From Bin75 sp965223955 (GTDB lineage: Bacteria > Nitrospirota > Nitrospiria > Nitrospirales > UBA8639): DNA of 64,000 bases. A model generated the notes under the pieces. It was not told the DNA's origin and did no database searches. It was given only the letters and a program-made list of their open reading frames with translations. Of the stretch, positions 35,895 to 45,484 are shown piece after piece. The stretch's first letter is position 1. Each line of letters begins with the position of its first letter. The position numbers and the translations under genes were made by a program. The stretch spans positions 2,666,001-2,730,000 of the forward strand of contig OZ245029.1 of the NCBI GenBank assembly GCA_965223955.1, read 5' to 3'.

Positions 35895-36665
35895 ATGAAA
35901 GTCATGAGGTACGGGTGGAATTCTTTTGCGGGGCCTATCGGACTATGCTTGAGCTTTGTCTTGCTTGCCGGAACCCTCCAGGCGGAATCGCCGGACACCA
36001 TTCACGTGGGGACCTTTTCCCGCGCAGAGGCTGGAGGACCCTACCCTGATTCCTGGAAGCCCCTCACCTTTCGTAAGATCGACGAGCATACTGAATATTC
36101 GTTGGTGGAAGACGACGGGACCGTGGTCATCAAAGCCGTGAGCCGCGGTTCTTCCTCGGGGTTGACCCGAGAGGTGACCATCGACCCCAAGCTCTATCCC
36201 ATTGTCGAATGGCGCTGGAAGATCGAGAACGTGTTGCAAAAGGGTGACGTCACCACAAAAGCGGGAGACGATTACCCCGCCCGGTTGTATATCACTTTCG
36301 CCTATGACGAGAGCAAAATCGACTTTTTGGACCAAGCCCAATATGAACTGGCCCGGGTGCTTCATGGGAAGTACCCCCCGACCGGAGCCATCACTTACAT
36401 CTGGGAGAGTCGAAGCCCCATCGGGACCATTGTTCCCAATCCGTACACGGATCGCGTGAAGATGATCGTCATTGAAAGCGGGAAGGCAAAAGCCGGGCAG
36501 TGGGTTGCCGAGTCGCGGAACCTTTACGAGGATTATCAGAAAGCGTTCGGAGGCGACCCGCCCCCGATTTCCGGGGTGGCCGTGATGACGGATACCGACA
36601 ACACTCAAGAATCCGCCGTGGCCTATTTCGGGGACATCGTGTTTAAAAAAGCGGTGGCTGACTAG
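35895..36665 (+). CDS. DUF3047 periplasmic protein
   Basis: 256 aa. Signal peptide ending LAGTLQAES. The DUF3047 core includes SSGLTREVTIDPKLYPIVEWRWK, GDDYPARLYITFAYD, ITYIWESRSPIGTIVPNPYTDRVKMIVIESG and a closing GVAVMTDTDNTQESAVAYFGDI. The carbohydrate-binding-like beta-sandwich appearance is an inference. Function is unknown. It stands alone between the radical SAM genes and metH, with AAGGAAGGATTCG before the ATG. Confidence 0.88.
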   Translation: MKVMRYGWNSFAGPIGLCLSFVLLAGTLQAESPDTIHVGTFSRAEAGGPYPDSWKPLTFRKIDEHTEYSLVEDDGTVVIKAVSRGSSSGLTREVTIDPKLYPIVEWRWKIENVLQKGDVTTKAGDDYPARLYITFAYDESKIDFLDQAQYELARVLHGKYPPTGAITYIWESRSPIGTIVPNPYTDRVKMIVIESGKAKAGQWVAESRNLYEDYQKAFGGDPPPISGVAVMTDTDNTQESAVAYFGDIVFKKAVAD

Positions 36666-36937
36666 CGGGGCTGTCGGGTTACGCTGCGCTAACCCGACCT
36701 ACGGGATCTAACCCGACCTACTACACCTCTCTACCTCCCCTCACCCCTCCTGATCCTTCGCTACGCTCAGGACAGGCAAAGGAGGGGAATAGAAGGCAAC
36801 CTAAGACATTACCAAGCCGCGACCCGGGATACGGCCCTACAAATACTACCCCCCCACCGGTTCGCCAGCGGGCTGCGCCCTTGGCTCCCCGACTCCCCTT
36901 CAAGGGGGGGGAGTGATGGAGGAGGGGAATAGGGAGA
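36666..36937. repeat. families A, B and E between DUF3047 and metH
   Basis: Family A at 36673-36705, a shortened family B at 36725-36790, and a family E copy at 36847-36918 (CACCGGTTCGCC, GCGGGCTGCGCCCTTGGCTC, CCCCGACTCCCC). Family E recurs once, at 48061-48125. No gene is seen. Confidence 0.8.
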
Positions 36938-39900
36938 TCACAGCAGATTCGGGGAGAGCCATCGTTCCACGGTGGCCACGTCCATCTGCTTGCGCGCGGC
37001 GTAGTCTTTCGCCTGGTCGTGGTCGATCTTCCCCACGGCGAAGTATTTGGCTTGCGGATGGGCGAAGTACAGACCGCTGACCGACGAAGCGGGAAACATG
37101 GCAAACGTTTCCGTCAGGTGAATGCCGGTGACTTTTTCGGCCTCCAGCAGGTCGAACAGGATCTGTTTTTCGGTGTGGTCCGGGCATGCGGGATAGCCCG
37201 GAGCCGGACGGATTCCACGATAGCGCTCCCGGATGAGATCCTCAGCCGACAGTTTTTCTTCTTTGCCGTACCCCCATGCCTTACGGACTTCCCGATGCAG
37301 CCATTCGGCAAACGCTTCGGCAAGCCTGTCGGCCAACGCTTTTGCCATGATCGAGTTGTAATCGTCATGATCTTTTTCGAATCGCTCACACAGGGCCTCG
37401 ATCCCGATCCCCGTGGTCACCGCAAACCCGCCCAGGTAATCCGCAAGCCCCGTTGATTTGGGCGCGATGAAGTCCGCCAGGGCGTAATTGGCATCGCCTT
37501 CCGGTTTTTCGAGTTGTTGGCGAAGGGTATGGAAGGTCGTCAGTACCTCCGAGCGCGATTCGTCCGTATAGACTTCAATGTCGTCGTCCACGCTGTTGGC
37601 CGGGAACAATCCATAGACCGCCTTGGCCGTGAGCAACCGGTTATCGAGAATGTCCTTGAGTAACCCCTGGGCATCGTCAAATAACTCCTTGGCCTTACTT
37701 CCGACGATCGGGGCTTCGAAGATTTTTGGGTATCTCCCTTTCAACTCCCATGTATGGAAAAAGGGCGACCAGTCGATCACCGGCACCAGGTCGCTTAACG
37801 GCTGATCGTCGATCACCCGCGTTCCCAGGAAACTCGGCGTCGCTCGCTCCGACGTTTGCCAATCAATGGGGGTCCGCCGCTTCCGGGCCGCTTCCAGCGG
37901 CAACAACTTCTTCAGGGTTTTCTTGCTTTCATAGGCTTCGCGCGACTGCTGTTGTTGGTGCCGAACCTTTTCCACAAATCCGGGCTTTGCTTCCTTGCTC
38001 AATAATTGCCGGACGACGTTCACGGCCAACGACGCATCCGTCACGTGCACGACCGGCTCGGGGTAGCCCGGGGCGATTTTGACGGCTGTATGGGCTTTGC
38101 TCGTCGTTGCGCCGCCGATGAGGAGTGGGATATCGAAACCTTGACGTGTCATTTCTTTCGCATTGTAGGCCATCTCATCCAACGACGGGGTAATCAAGCC
38201 GCTCAGGCCGATCATGTCGACCTGTTCCTCTTTGGCTTTTGCCAAAATCTTTTCGCAGGGCACCATCACCCCGAGATCAATCACGGCATAGTTGTTACAC
38301 CCCAACACCACGCCGACGATGTTTTTGCCGATGTCGTGCACGTCGCCTTTAACCGTGGCCAGCAGCACCTTCCCTTGCGCCCTACTTCCCGACGCTTCTT
38401 TTTCCTGATCCATGAAGGGCAGCAAATACGCCACGGCTTTTTTCATCACCCGCGCGCTCTTGACGACTTGCGGCAAAAACATTTTTCCGGAACCGAACAG
38501 TTCCCCCACGACGTTCATGCCGTCCATCAACGGACCTTCGATGATCTTGATCGGTTTGTCGTATTGCTGCCGGGCCTCTTCCACGTCTTCGTCGATGTAG
38601 TCCACGATCCCTTTGACCAAGGCATGCGAGAGCCGTGCTCCCACGGAACCTTCCCGCCAGGCATCGGCTTTGACGACCGCCTTGCCTTCCTGTTGCACGG
38701 TTTCGGCGAACTCGACCAACCGCTCGGTCGCGTCGGGCCTTCGATTCAGCAGGACGTCCTCGACCAGTTCCAGCAGCTCCTTGGGGATCTCCCCATAGAC
38801 TCCCAACTGGCCGGCGTTGACGATGGCCATGTCCAGCCCGGCTTTGATCGCGTGATACAGAAACGCCGAGTGCATGGCTTCACGCACGACGTTGTTCCCG
38901 CGGAACGAGAAGGAAATATTGCTGACACCGCCGCTGGTTTTACAGTGCGGCAACGTGGCTTTGATCCGCCGAACGGCCTCGATGAAATTGATCGCATAGT
39001 TGTTGTGCTCTTCAATCCCCGTGGCGACCGTCAGGATATTCGGGTCGAAGATAATGTCTTGTGGCGGAAACGCGATTTCTTCCGTCAGGATCTTATACGC
39101 CCTGGTGCAAATCTCGACCTTCCGGTCGATGGTATCGGCCTGTCCCGTTTCATCAAACGCCATCACCACCACGGCCGCGCCGTACCGCTTGACCAGGCGG
39201 GCTTGTTCTTTGAATTTCTCCTCGCCTTCCTTCAAGCTGATGGAATTGACCACGCCCTTGCCCTGAACGCATTGCAGCCCGGCCTCGATCACCGACCACT
39301 TCGAGCTATCGACCATGAGAGGGACACGGCAAATATCGGGTTCCGAGGCAATGAGGTTCAGGAACTGCACCATGGCGTTTTCGGAATCCAGCATGGCTTC
39401 GTCCATGTTGACGTCAACGAGTTGCGCGCCCCCTTCCACCTGCTGGCGGGCCACCGCCAGGGCTTCCTCGAATTGACCTTCGCGAATCAACCGGGAAAAT
39501 TTCGGTGAGCCCGTGACGTTCGTCCGCTCCCCGATGTTCACGAAGTTCAGCTCGGGCCGGATCGTCAGGGGTTCCAGCCCGCTCAACCGCGTGGCATGAT
39601 CGGGTTCGACCACCGTATGGGGAGGCAGATCACGCACCGCCTGGGCAATCACGGCAATGTGCTCCGGCGTACTTCCGCAGCATCCACCCACGATATTCAA
39701 CCACCCGTTCCCGGCAAACTCCCGCAAGTCCTCCGCCATCCGCTCCGGTGTTTCGTCAAACCCCCCGAAGGCGTTCGGCAGCCCCGCATTGGGATGACAA
39801 CTGATGTAGACCGGGGCACGTTTCGACAGTTCCTCGATATAGGGACGCATTTGCTTGGCCCCCAGGGCACAGTTGATCCCGACACTGAAGGGATCCGCAT

Positions 39901-40642
39901 CGACAATGGAGTGCCAAAAGGCTTCAATCGTCTGCCCGGAAAGCGTTCGCCCGCTTTGATCGGTAATGGTCACGGAAGCCATGACCGGAATAGACACCCC
40001 CTGTTCCTGGCGATATTGATCGATGGCAAAAAAGGCGGCCTTCGCATTGAGCGTATCGAAAATCGTTTCCACGAGAAGCAGGTCGCTTCCCCCATCCACC
40101 AGGCCCCGCACTTGTTCGTAGTACGCTTTTCGCAATTGTTCAAACGTCACCGCGCGAAAAGCCGGGTCATTCACGTCAGACGACATGGATGCCGTCCGGT
40201 TGGTGGGCCCCAGCACCCCGGCCACGAATCTCGGCCGCGAGGGATCTTTGTTCATGACCGCATCCGCCGCCTTCCGCGCCACCGTGGCCCCGGCCAGGTT
40301 CAACTCATACGCCAAGTGTTCCATTTGATAGTCGGCCATGGAGATCGCATTGGAGTTAAACGTATTCGTTTCGATCATGTCCGCCCCGGCTTCCAGATAT
40401 TCCTGGTGGAGCGAGCCGATGAGATCCGGTTGGGTCAGCACCAACAGGTCGTTGTTGCCTTTGACGTCACAGGGATGCGTGGCAAACCGCGTCCCCCGAA
40501 AGTCGGCCTCCGACAGGTTCCGTTTCTGGATCATCGTGCCCATGGCACCATCCAGCACGAGGATCCGCCGGTGAAGCCGGTCTTTCAGTTCTTCAATTCG
40601 GGTTGTCGGACTCATTCCGTGAATCTCATCCTCAGGCTTCAT
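36938..40642 (-). CDS. metH: cobalamin-dependent methionine synthase
   Basis: 1234 aa, close to the 1227 aa of E. coli MetH, and intact. Domain order is homocysteine binding (zinc cysteines in GINCALGA and GGCCGS), methyltetrahydrofolate binding (FVNIGERTNVTGSPKF), the B12 module with DVHDIGKNIVGVVLGCNN supplying the cobalt-ligating His, and the C-terminal activation domain (RGIRPAPGYPACPDH). It makes methionine from homocysteine and methyl-THF. No cobalamin riboswitch was recognised upstream; a family A palindrome begins 20 nt before the start. Confidence 0.97.
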   Translation of the reverse strand: MKPEDEIHGMSPTTRIEELKDRLHRRILVLDGAMGTMIQKRNLSEADFRGTRFATHPCDVKGNNDLLVLTQPDLIGSLHQEYLEAGADMIETNTFNSNAISMADYQMEHLAYELNLAGATVARKAADAVMNKDPSRPRFVAGVLGPTNRTASMSSDVNDPAFRAVTFEQLRKAYYEQVRGLVDGGSDLLLVETIFDTLNAKAAFFAIDQYRQEQGVSIPVMASVTITDQSGRTLSGQTIEAFWHSIVDADPFSVGINCALGAKQMRPYIEELSKRAPVYISCHPNAGLPNAFGGFDETPERMAEDLREFAGNGWLNIVGGCCGSTPEHIAVIAQAVRDLPPHTVVEPDHATRLSGLEPLTIRPELNFVNIGERTNVTGSPKFSRLIREGQFEEALAVARQQVEGGAQLVDVNMDEAMLDSENAMVQFLNLIASEPDICRVPLMVDSSKWSVIEAGLQCVQGKGVVNSISLKEGEEKFKEQARLVKRYGAAVVVMAFDETGQADTIDRKVEICTRAYKILTEEIAFPPQDIIFDPNILTVATGIEEHNNYAINFIEAVRRIKATLPHCKTSGGVSNISFSFRGNNVVREAMHSAFLYHAIKAGLDMAIVNAGQLGVYGEIPKELLELVEDVLLNRRPDATERLVEFAETVQQEGKAVVKADAWREGSVGARLSHALVKGIVDYIDEDVEEARQQYDKPIKIIEGPLMDGMNVVGELFGSGKMFLPQVVKSARVMKKAVAYLLPFMDQEKEASGSRAQGKVLLATVKGDVHDIGKNIVGVVLGCNNYAVIDLGVMVPCEKILAKAKEEQVDMIGLSGLITPSLDEMAYNAKEMTRQGFDIPLLIGGATTSKAHTAVKIAPGYPEPVVHVTDASLAVNVVRQLLSKEAKPGFVEKVRHQQQQSREAYESKKTLKKLLPLEAARKRRTPIDWQTSERATPSFLGTRVIDDQPLSDLVPVIDWSPFFHTWELKGRYPKIFEAPIVGSKAKELFDDAQGLLKDILDNRLLTAKAVYGLFPANSVDDDIEVYTDESRSEVLTTFHTLRQQLEKPEGDANYALADFIAPKSTGLADYLGGFAVTTGIGIEALCERFEKDHDDYNSIMAKALADRLAEAFAEWLHREVRKAWGYGKEEKLSAEDLIRERYRGIRPAPGYPACPDHTEKQILFDLLEAEKVTGIHLTETFAMFPASSVSGLYFAHPQAKYFAVGKIDHDQAKDYAARKQMDVATVERWLSPNLL

Positions 40643-40956
40643 GAACTCCGGACAGATTATTGTCGGGTTACGCTACGCTAACCCGACCTACGCGACGACT
40701 TCTCCAAAGGCTTCCGAAGCTACGGTTGCGACGCTACGGATGAAAAGGAGTGACTATACTGATCCCGTCTCTCCCGGTCAAAATCTGCAAGGGACTATGA
40801 GGTGGTCTCTGCAAATGCCTCTACCTCCCCTAACCCCTCCTTACAAAGGAGGGGAACTAGGAATACTGATGCTGCGCCTGTCCTGAGCGTAGTCGAAGGG
40901 CTAACCCGACCTACGCACCCGCCACTTGCTTGACTCAATTTCAGTCCAAGGTTAGG
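40643..40956. repeat. families A and B upstream of metH
   Basis: Family A at 40662-40693, a short family B at 40818-40858 and a family A half with a B-core insert at 40872-40916. The rest (40694-40815) is unremarkable and probably holds the metH promoter; no clear motif is seen. Confidence 0.75.
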
Positions 40957-41775
40957 ATGAAAATTATTGAGTCTGATCGAAATCGATTCATGCACAATCC
41001 TTGTTTCCAGCAATTCCCCTTGGTTTTTGTTTTAACCGTCGGCCTGATGGTTGTTCTTCCGACGGCCTCCCTGCACGCCAAACCCTTTTTCGAGGACGGG
41101 TTTCTCGGGCTCACACAACAGGAAGTCCATGCGAAGCTTGGCATTCCCCACGCCATCCGTTCGAGAAAGTCCGCCCTTCGCGTGTTCAGCTATTATTCGC
41201 CCAGGGATTGGAAAAAATATTTCAGTAAGCTCGTGTCTCCTCAGTTTGGCGAGGACGTGTACACCTACTCGCGCGATGGTGTTCAGGTCCGCTATTCGTT
41301 TGTCTATAAGCCGGATTTCCGCGAGGCACGGGATTTTCCCACGTTGCACGTCAAACGGGTTGAAGTTGAATTCACGCCCAGTATCCCCTTGAAGGCCGTT
41401 CCTTCGTTAGTCAACGAATTCAGCCCTTCGGTCAGGCCGAAGAACCCGACGTTTCGGTCGAATCTGTGGGTCCTGTTGTTCAAAGGCCCTCCGTCGAAGC
41501 AGGCGGAACTCGTGGTAGAACAATGGGATAAGGAGGACGGGGATTGGTCGCTGGCGTATCAATTATTTTCCCTTAACGGTCTTCCTGACTATTTGACCGT
41601 CGACTCCTCCATCGATCGGTTGGAATTTACCGTTCAAAGCCTGGCGCGGATTCATCAAATCGGCCGGCATACCCATGAACCCATCCTGAACCCCTACTCC
41701 CAGGAATTTGCCCAACGCCCCCCTGCACCGCCCAAACCCCAAAAAACCATTCCGGTTCCAGTCTACGCCGAATAG
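40957..41775 (+). CDS. secreted hypothetical protein
   Basis: 272 aa from ATG 40957, which has GGTTAGG just upstream; ATG 40990 is possible. Signal sequence: FPLVFVLTVGLMVVLPTASLHAKP. The mature start FFEDGFLGLTQQEVHAKLGIPHAIR resembles SmpA/BamE-type 'GMT..EV...LG.P' repeats. The C-terminus is proline-rich (PPAPPKPQKTIPVPVYAE). Function is unknown. Confidence 0.7.
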   Translation: MKIIESDRNRFMHNPCFQQFPLVFVLTVGLMVVLPTASLHAKPFFEDGFLGLTQQEVHAKLGIPHAIRSRKSALRVFSYYSPRDWKKYFSKLVSPQFGEDVYTYSRDGVQVRYSFVYKPDFREARDFPTLHVKRVEVEFTPSIPLKAVPSLVNEFSPSVRPKNPTFRSNLWVLLFKGPPSKQAELVVEQWDKEDGDWSLAYQLFSLNGLPDYLTVDSSIDRLEFTVQSLARIHQIGRHTHEPILNPYSQEFAQRPPAPPKPQKTIPVPVYAE

Positions 41776-41792
41776 ACGTTCCCTCGTCTCCC

Positions 41793-42155
41793 TCAGTCTC
41801 CTTCTTCCAATCGAAGATCGTGCGCGTCCGTTAACAGCATGTAGGCTTCACCCCACTGATTGGGACTGTCCAGGCTCCAGGCCTCGTGGACTCCCTCTTT
41901 TTTCAAGCGTACCCCCCATGTTCCTCCGAACACCACGTACGCCGCCCCGCGTCCGGATTCCTCGACGGGTTGCGCCAGTGCCGGGCATTCCGGACGGTCT
42001 TCATTATCGGTCCACCCCACGACGTCACACCATTCACCCCGAGAAGAACGTTCGTAACTCTTGACTTGTCGAAGACGCTGCGCGGGGCCCAATTCCTTAA
42101 ACCGGAGAAAGACGGAGGTCTCACAGTTGGGGTTCTCTTCCACCTCGATAAACAT
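41793..42155 (-). CDS. hypothetical protein
   Basis: 120 aa, charged and probably cytoplasmic, with no signal or membrane segment. Three cysteines (NCETS, WCDVV, ECPAL) and a Trp-rich C-terminal half (GGTWGVRLKKEGVHEAWSLDSPNQWGEAYMLL) are the only marks. It is convergent with the preceding gene. I do not recognise a family. Existence as a gene rests on ATG, length and absence of a better frame. Confidence 0.5.
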   Translation of the reverse strand: MFIEVEENPNCETSVFLRFKELGPAQRLRQVKSYERSSRGEWCDVVGWTDNEDRPECPALAQPVEESGRGAAYVVFGGTWGVRLKKEGVHEAWSLDSPNQWGEAYMLLTDAHDLRLEEGD

Positions 42156-42204
42156 CGTCGCCCCTATATTGACGGTTTTCTTCGACGGTTGCTAGACTGG
42201 ACTC

Positions 42205-42606
42205 ATGCAACCTCAGGAATCGCTTCCCACTTCAGTCGTCCCGGATGCTCCTCATGAGGACGGCTCACACGGCCAATCGCTTCCCTTCCCGTGCCGGCGC
42301 TCCGTCCGGATGACCCTCTCTATCTTACTGGGCGTCTTTGCCGTCTCCATGCTTGCCTGGGGATTTCTGCCTGGACTCCTGGACCCGACTTTTGAACGCC
42401 ACATCCAGGACAAAGACGTCATCGTGGGCATGACGCGGGAGCAAGCCATGCAAGCCTGGGGCTCACCATACCAAATGAACATCACCTATACCGACCGTGG
42501 AGTTCGCCGGGAAGAATGGGTCTATGAAGACTGGATTGACGCGGGATCCGTCAAACACCGCTATCTGTATTTTGAAGAAGGCGTCCTGGTGGGGGGGTGG
42601 AAATAA
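42205..42606 (+). CDS. membrane-anchored protein with BamE/SmpA-like segment
   Basis: 133 aa. One membrane helix (MTLSILLGVFAVSMLAWGFLPGL) follows a polar 35-residue N-terminus. The outer part has VIVGMTREQAMQAWGSPYQMN and ends RYLYFEEGVLVGGWK, the short 'GMT.eqv...wG.P' motif found in SmpA/OmlA-like envelope proteins. Function is unknown. Confidence 0.65.
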   Translation: MQPQESLPTSVVPDAPHEDGSHGQSLPFPCRRSVRMTLSILLGVFAVSMLAWGFLPGLLDPTFERHIQDKDVIVGMTREQAMQAWGSPYQMNITYTDRGVRREEWVYEDWIDAGSVKHRYLYFEEGVLVGGWK

Positions 42607-42641
42607 CTCTCCGTTGCCCTTTTGGCCTGCCTCGCTTCTCC

Positions 42642-42932
42642 CTAAGGGGTTTCCGTAATCTGAACCCGCCGCTCCCGATCATCCCCTCCACTGACCACGA
42701 GCACCCGCTTCCACTCACGAATTTGGTAGATAGCCCAGGCATTCGGCTGTCCTTGGAAAAACGCTTGCGAGTCCTCTCCCTTGGCATTCAGATAGGTCGG
42801 TTCCGTAAATCCTTCATCCAAGACGTAATCCATCAGGCTTTCGGTCGTCATCCCTTTCCCACGTAAGGCAACGTGCGACAAAAAGGTCAGGATTTCGTCC
42901 GGATCCGCTAGCGAGACTGGATCAAAAGCCAT
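42642..42932 (-). CDS. hypothetical protein
   Basis: 96 aa, no signal or membrane segment. The sequence MAFDPVSLADPDEILTFLSH..., then GFTEPTYLNAKGEDSQAFFQGQPNAWAIYQIREWKRVLVVSGGDDRERRVQITETP reads as a compact alpha/beta protein. I do not recognise a family. It is divergent from the diiron gene at 43112. Confidence 0.55.
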   Translation of the reverse strand: MAFDPVSLADPDEILTFLSHVALRGKGMTTESLMDYVLDEGFTEPTYLNAKGEDSQAFFQGQPNAWAIYQIREWKRVLVVSGGDDRERRVQITETP

Positions 42933-43111
42933 GTTGTTTTTTCCTCAGTTATGATATGCTGTTCAAGATGACATTGTAGGGTGACAAAAACGAGAAATGC
43001 AAATAAGGACGCCGCTCGCCTCGTCACTCGTGTTCCGATAATGTTCAAAGACCTCCTATCCCATAACCTGCGTTCCATCATAGATCAATCCTTTCCCCCC
43101 TATCCCGCTCC

Positions 43112-43861
43112 ATGATGTGGAAGCTTTCGGCTGAACAATTTCGCGACCGAATTTTCGACATTCTTGGCCGCAAGCAGCATTGGTCGACAGCCCACTTCAA
43201 CGGAAGCACCGTCACCAAGGCGCAACTCAACGTTCACTTCCGTCAGGAATATGTGGTGTATCTGCGAGATTTTGCCGTCCTGCTTGCGAGGGTCGTCGGG
43301 AAAAATCCCCCGTGGCAAGTACGTCGTCACTTGGCGACGACGATTTATGAAGAAGAAACCGGCGGGCTTTCAATTGGCAAACCACACCAGGAACTCTTCC
43401 TTCAAATGATGATGGGCCTGGGGTACAAGCGGGCTGAATTTCGCGACGTCGAGTTGTTATCAAGAAGTTATGCCTATCGGGAATGGCTTGATGAAATCTG
43501 CGATCGGGAAGACTGGATCGTAGGCGTGGCGGTCCTCACCATTTTCGTACAAGGTTCGGCCAACGACCGGGAAGAGGTCATGGCGCAGAAAGAACCAAAG
43601 TCCCAAGCGGACGTTGAAGATATTGTAAAAAAACATCCCCTCGTGGTCTACCACGGGCTCTCTTCGGAACATCTCGACCTCGTTCGCGCGCGCGAGATGA
43701 TCGAACCCTGTAACCGATCCCTTGTCTATGACCTTATCGCCAAAGAAGCCGTAGAGTCCGGCACCAAAGCCTTAATCCTGGAAAAATTGGAAACGGGATT
43801 GAACGTGTGGATCCAATACCGTGACGGAATTGCCCGGGCCTGCGGACTCAGGCAGCCGTAA
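43112..43861 (+). CDS. heme-oxygenase-like diiron (HDO/PqqC-like) protein
   Basis: 249 aa, wholly helical. The pattern E46 (RQEYVVY), E81 with H92 (EEETGGLSIGKPHQELF), an acidic pair near 154 (NDREEVM) and H187/D189 (SSEHLDLV) fits the metal ligands of heme-oxygenase-like diiron enzymes such as CADD and UndA. PqqC and TenA share the fold without the full set. Such enzymes oxidise amino acids or fatty acids with O2. No PQQ or thiamine gene is near, so neither of those roles is supported. The first two codons are both ATG. Confidence 0.75.
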   Translation: MMWKLSAEQFRDRIFDILGRKQHWSTAHFNGSTVTKAQLNVHFRQEYVVYLRDFAVLLARVVGKNPPWQVRRHLATTIYEEETGGLSIGKPHQELFLQMMMGLGYKRAEFRDVELLSRSYAYREWLDEICDREDWIVGVAVLTIFVQGSANDREEVMAQKEPKSQADVEDIVKKHPLVVYHGLSSEHLDLVRAREMIEPCNRSLVYDLIAKEAVESGTKALILEKLETGLNVWIQYRDGIARACGLRQP

Positions 43862-43918
43862 AGCCCTCCTGCGCTCTTGACCACGCGTGCGTTCCGGCGC
43901 AATGCTTTCATGTGTGTG

Positions 43919-44278
43919 TCACCGCACGAGAAGATAATGCAAAGCGGTATCTCCCAGAATCGCCACCCACGCCGTGACGTTCAAGGCAACAAGGAAACGC
44001 TGTTGCTTCCCCCAACATCGCGCGATCGCCCACACAATCAGGATTTGCGTCAGGATCGAAAAAGGCCGATGCACATGAGACGACATTCCGCCGCCTTCAC
44101 TGGCAATCGCCGTGACGGCCGCCAAGCCATAACACGTAAGGGCTCCGGCTTGAATCCGGATAGTGGTCCGATCCATTTTCCGACGAACGACCACCACCAA
44201 GGCCGTTGTCAAACACACGACCACCACTAACAAGAGCAAGGGGAACAGGGGCCATAGCGTTTTTGCACTCAGTTCCAC
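43919..44278 (-). CDS. small integral membrane protein
   Basis: 119 aa with about four hydrophobic helices (LWPLFPLLLLVVVVCLTTAL; ALTCYGLAAVTAIA; ILTQILIVWAIARCW; FLVALNVTAWVAILGDTALHYLL). A His-containing loop (EGGGMSSHVHRP) links helices 2 and 3. No family is recognised. Confidence 0.6.
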   Translation of the reverse strand: MELSAKTLWPLFPLLLLVVVVCLTTALVVVVRRKMDRTTIRIQAGALTCYGLAAVTAIASEGGGMSSHVHRPFSILTQILIVWAIARCWGKQQRFLVALNVTAWVAILGDTALHYLLVR

Positions 44279-44300
44279 GGTTTTTCCCTTCCACGGGAAC

Positions 44301-44560
44301 GTCGGATTACGTTGCGCTCATCCGACCTACGGGGCTCTCATTCCCCTCCTTTGCCTGTCCTGAGCGTAGCGAAGGATCAGGAGGGGCGAGGGGAGGTAGA
44401 GTCTTCGGATAGGATGACGAAAACCCGTTCTCCATGGTCGGCTCTACCCCTCCTATCCTCCCCTTACAAAGGGGAGGGACCTCGCAGCAACCCGTCCTGC
44501 GTGCCAAAGCCTGTCCCCGACATTTGTAATCGGGGAGTGGGTGGACCCATAAAAGGCATT
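44301..44560. repeat. families A, B, D and a family C fragment
   Basis: Family A at 44301-44333, reverse family B at 44338-44402, a CTCCCCTTACAAAGGGGAGG-type repeat at about 44458-44480, and a short family C piece (CATTTGTAATCGGGG) at about 44520-44536. No gene in 44279-44611. Confidence 0.75.
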
Positions 44561-44611
44561 TCAACCCTCTCGAATTTTTGATATGGTACGAATCCTGACT
44601 CTGGTGATGCC

Positions 44612-45478
44612 ATGAATACTCGCACACGAATTTTGCCGATTGCCTTTCTGGGGACGTTGTTCCTCAGCGGATGGTTGGGGGGATGTTTGGGTCCCCCTCG
44701 AATCGAGACTTCCATTTATGAGGGCCCGAAAGGCTCCGTCGTGCTGAGAACCGTCTCGGAGGCGTCGTACAGCCCTTCCCATCCGGCCGACGTTTCGGTC
44801 GAAACCTTTGAAAAAGTGTTAACCGGCATTCACTATCGACGATCCTCCGCCAGGTGGCTTCAACAACTCCTGGACAGCGGGGCAAAACCGATCCCCCTGG
44901 TTTCCCCGGATCAAGTCGCATTTTGGGCTCCTCACTTACGGCGCGCCTTTCTGCAAGTGACGGCTGAAGAACAGGTCATCATACATATCCCCTTACAGTC
45001 GGCATCGGATTTTCAAAGCCTGACCGGCATTCTGTCCTTCCAGCATAACGACCTGCATATGGCCCTTACTGTATCGGGTTTATCGGGCCAAGGCCCTCGA
45101 TCCAAAACCAAACCCAGGACTCCCGATTCCCTGGGAGTCACAAAGCCCACTGTGACGTTTCTGCCCAAGAGCGCCGTCAAAAAATCCTGGGATCAGGGAA
45201 CGGGCACAAAGACTCTCACCATTGATACGGCATTGCTCGCCACGCTTAACGGACCGGTTTCAAAGGACGGCAAGCTCTCGACTCCCGACGCCACCCCAGT
45301 CCAGGTTACTCCCCCACGCCGCATTGCACCGCTAGTCATTCCTCCGGATCGTCCCATTATCCGGTTGGAATCCCCTCCGTCCGACGCTCTCCTGGAAGAA
45401 ATGCGATCCTTGCGGCGCGAATTGTCCAGGCAGAAACAAGAAATAGAACGCTTGAAGAAGCGACAGGAATCGCCTTAA
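44612..45478 (+). CDS. lipoprotein with C-terminal coiled coil
   Basis: 288 aa. Lipobox LGGC at residues 22-25 directs lipid attachment to Cys25. The middle contains a beta-rich stretch (EEQVIIHIPLQSASDFQSLTGILSF). A Pro/Thr linker leads to a predicted coiled coil of about 30 residues (LLEEMRSLRRELSRQKQEIERLKKRQ). It is likely an envelope structural or assembly protein; no family is recognised. Confidence 0.75.
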   Translation: MNTRTRILPIAFLGTLFLSGWLGGCLGPPRIETSIYEGPKGSVVLRTVSEASYSPSHPADVSVETFEKVLTGIHYRRSSARWLQQLLDSGAKPIPLVSPDQVAFWAPHLRRAFLQVTAEEQVIIHIPLQSASDFQSLTGILSFQHNDLHMALTVSGLSGQGPRSKTKPRTPDSLGVTKPTVTFLPKSAVKKSWDQGTGTKTLTIDTALLATLNGPVSKDGKLSTPDATPVQVTPPRRIAPLVIPPDRPIIRLESPPSDALLEEMRSLRRELSRQKQEIERLKKRQESP

Positions 45479-45484
45479 CCCGGG

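Noticed and set aside
38006..39508. A 500-codon plus-strand open frame opposite metH
   Set aside because: metH is intact with all domains on the other strand; the antisense translation is His/Asp-rich without motifs.
40643..40956. A cobalamin riboswitch in front of metH
   Set aside because: I found no B12-box-like segment; the region is dominated by repeat families A and B.
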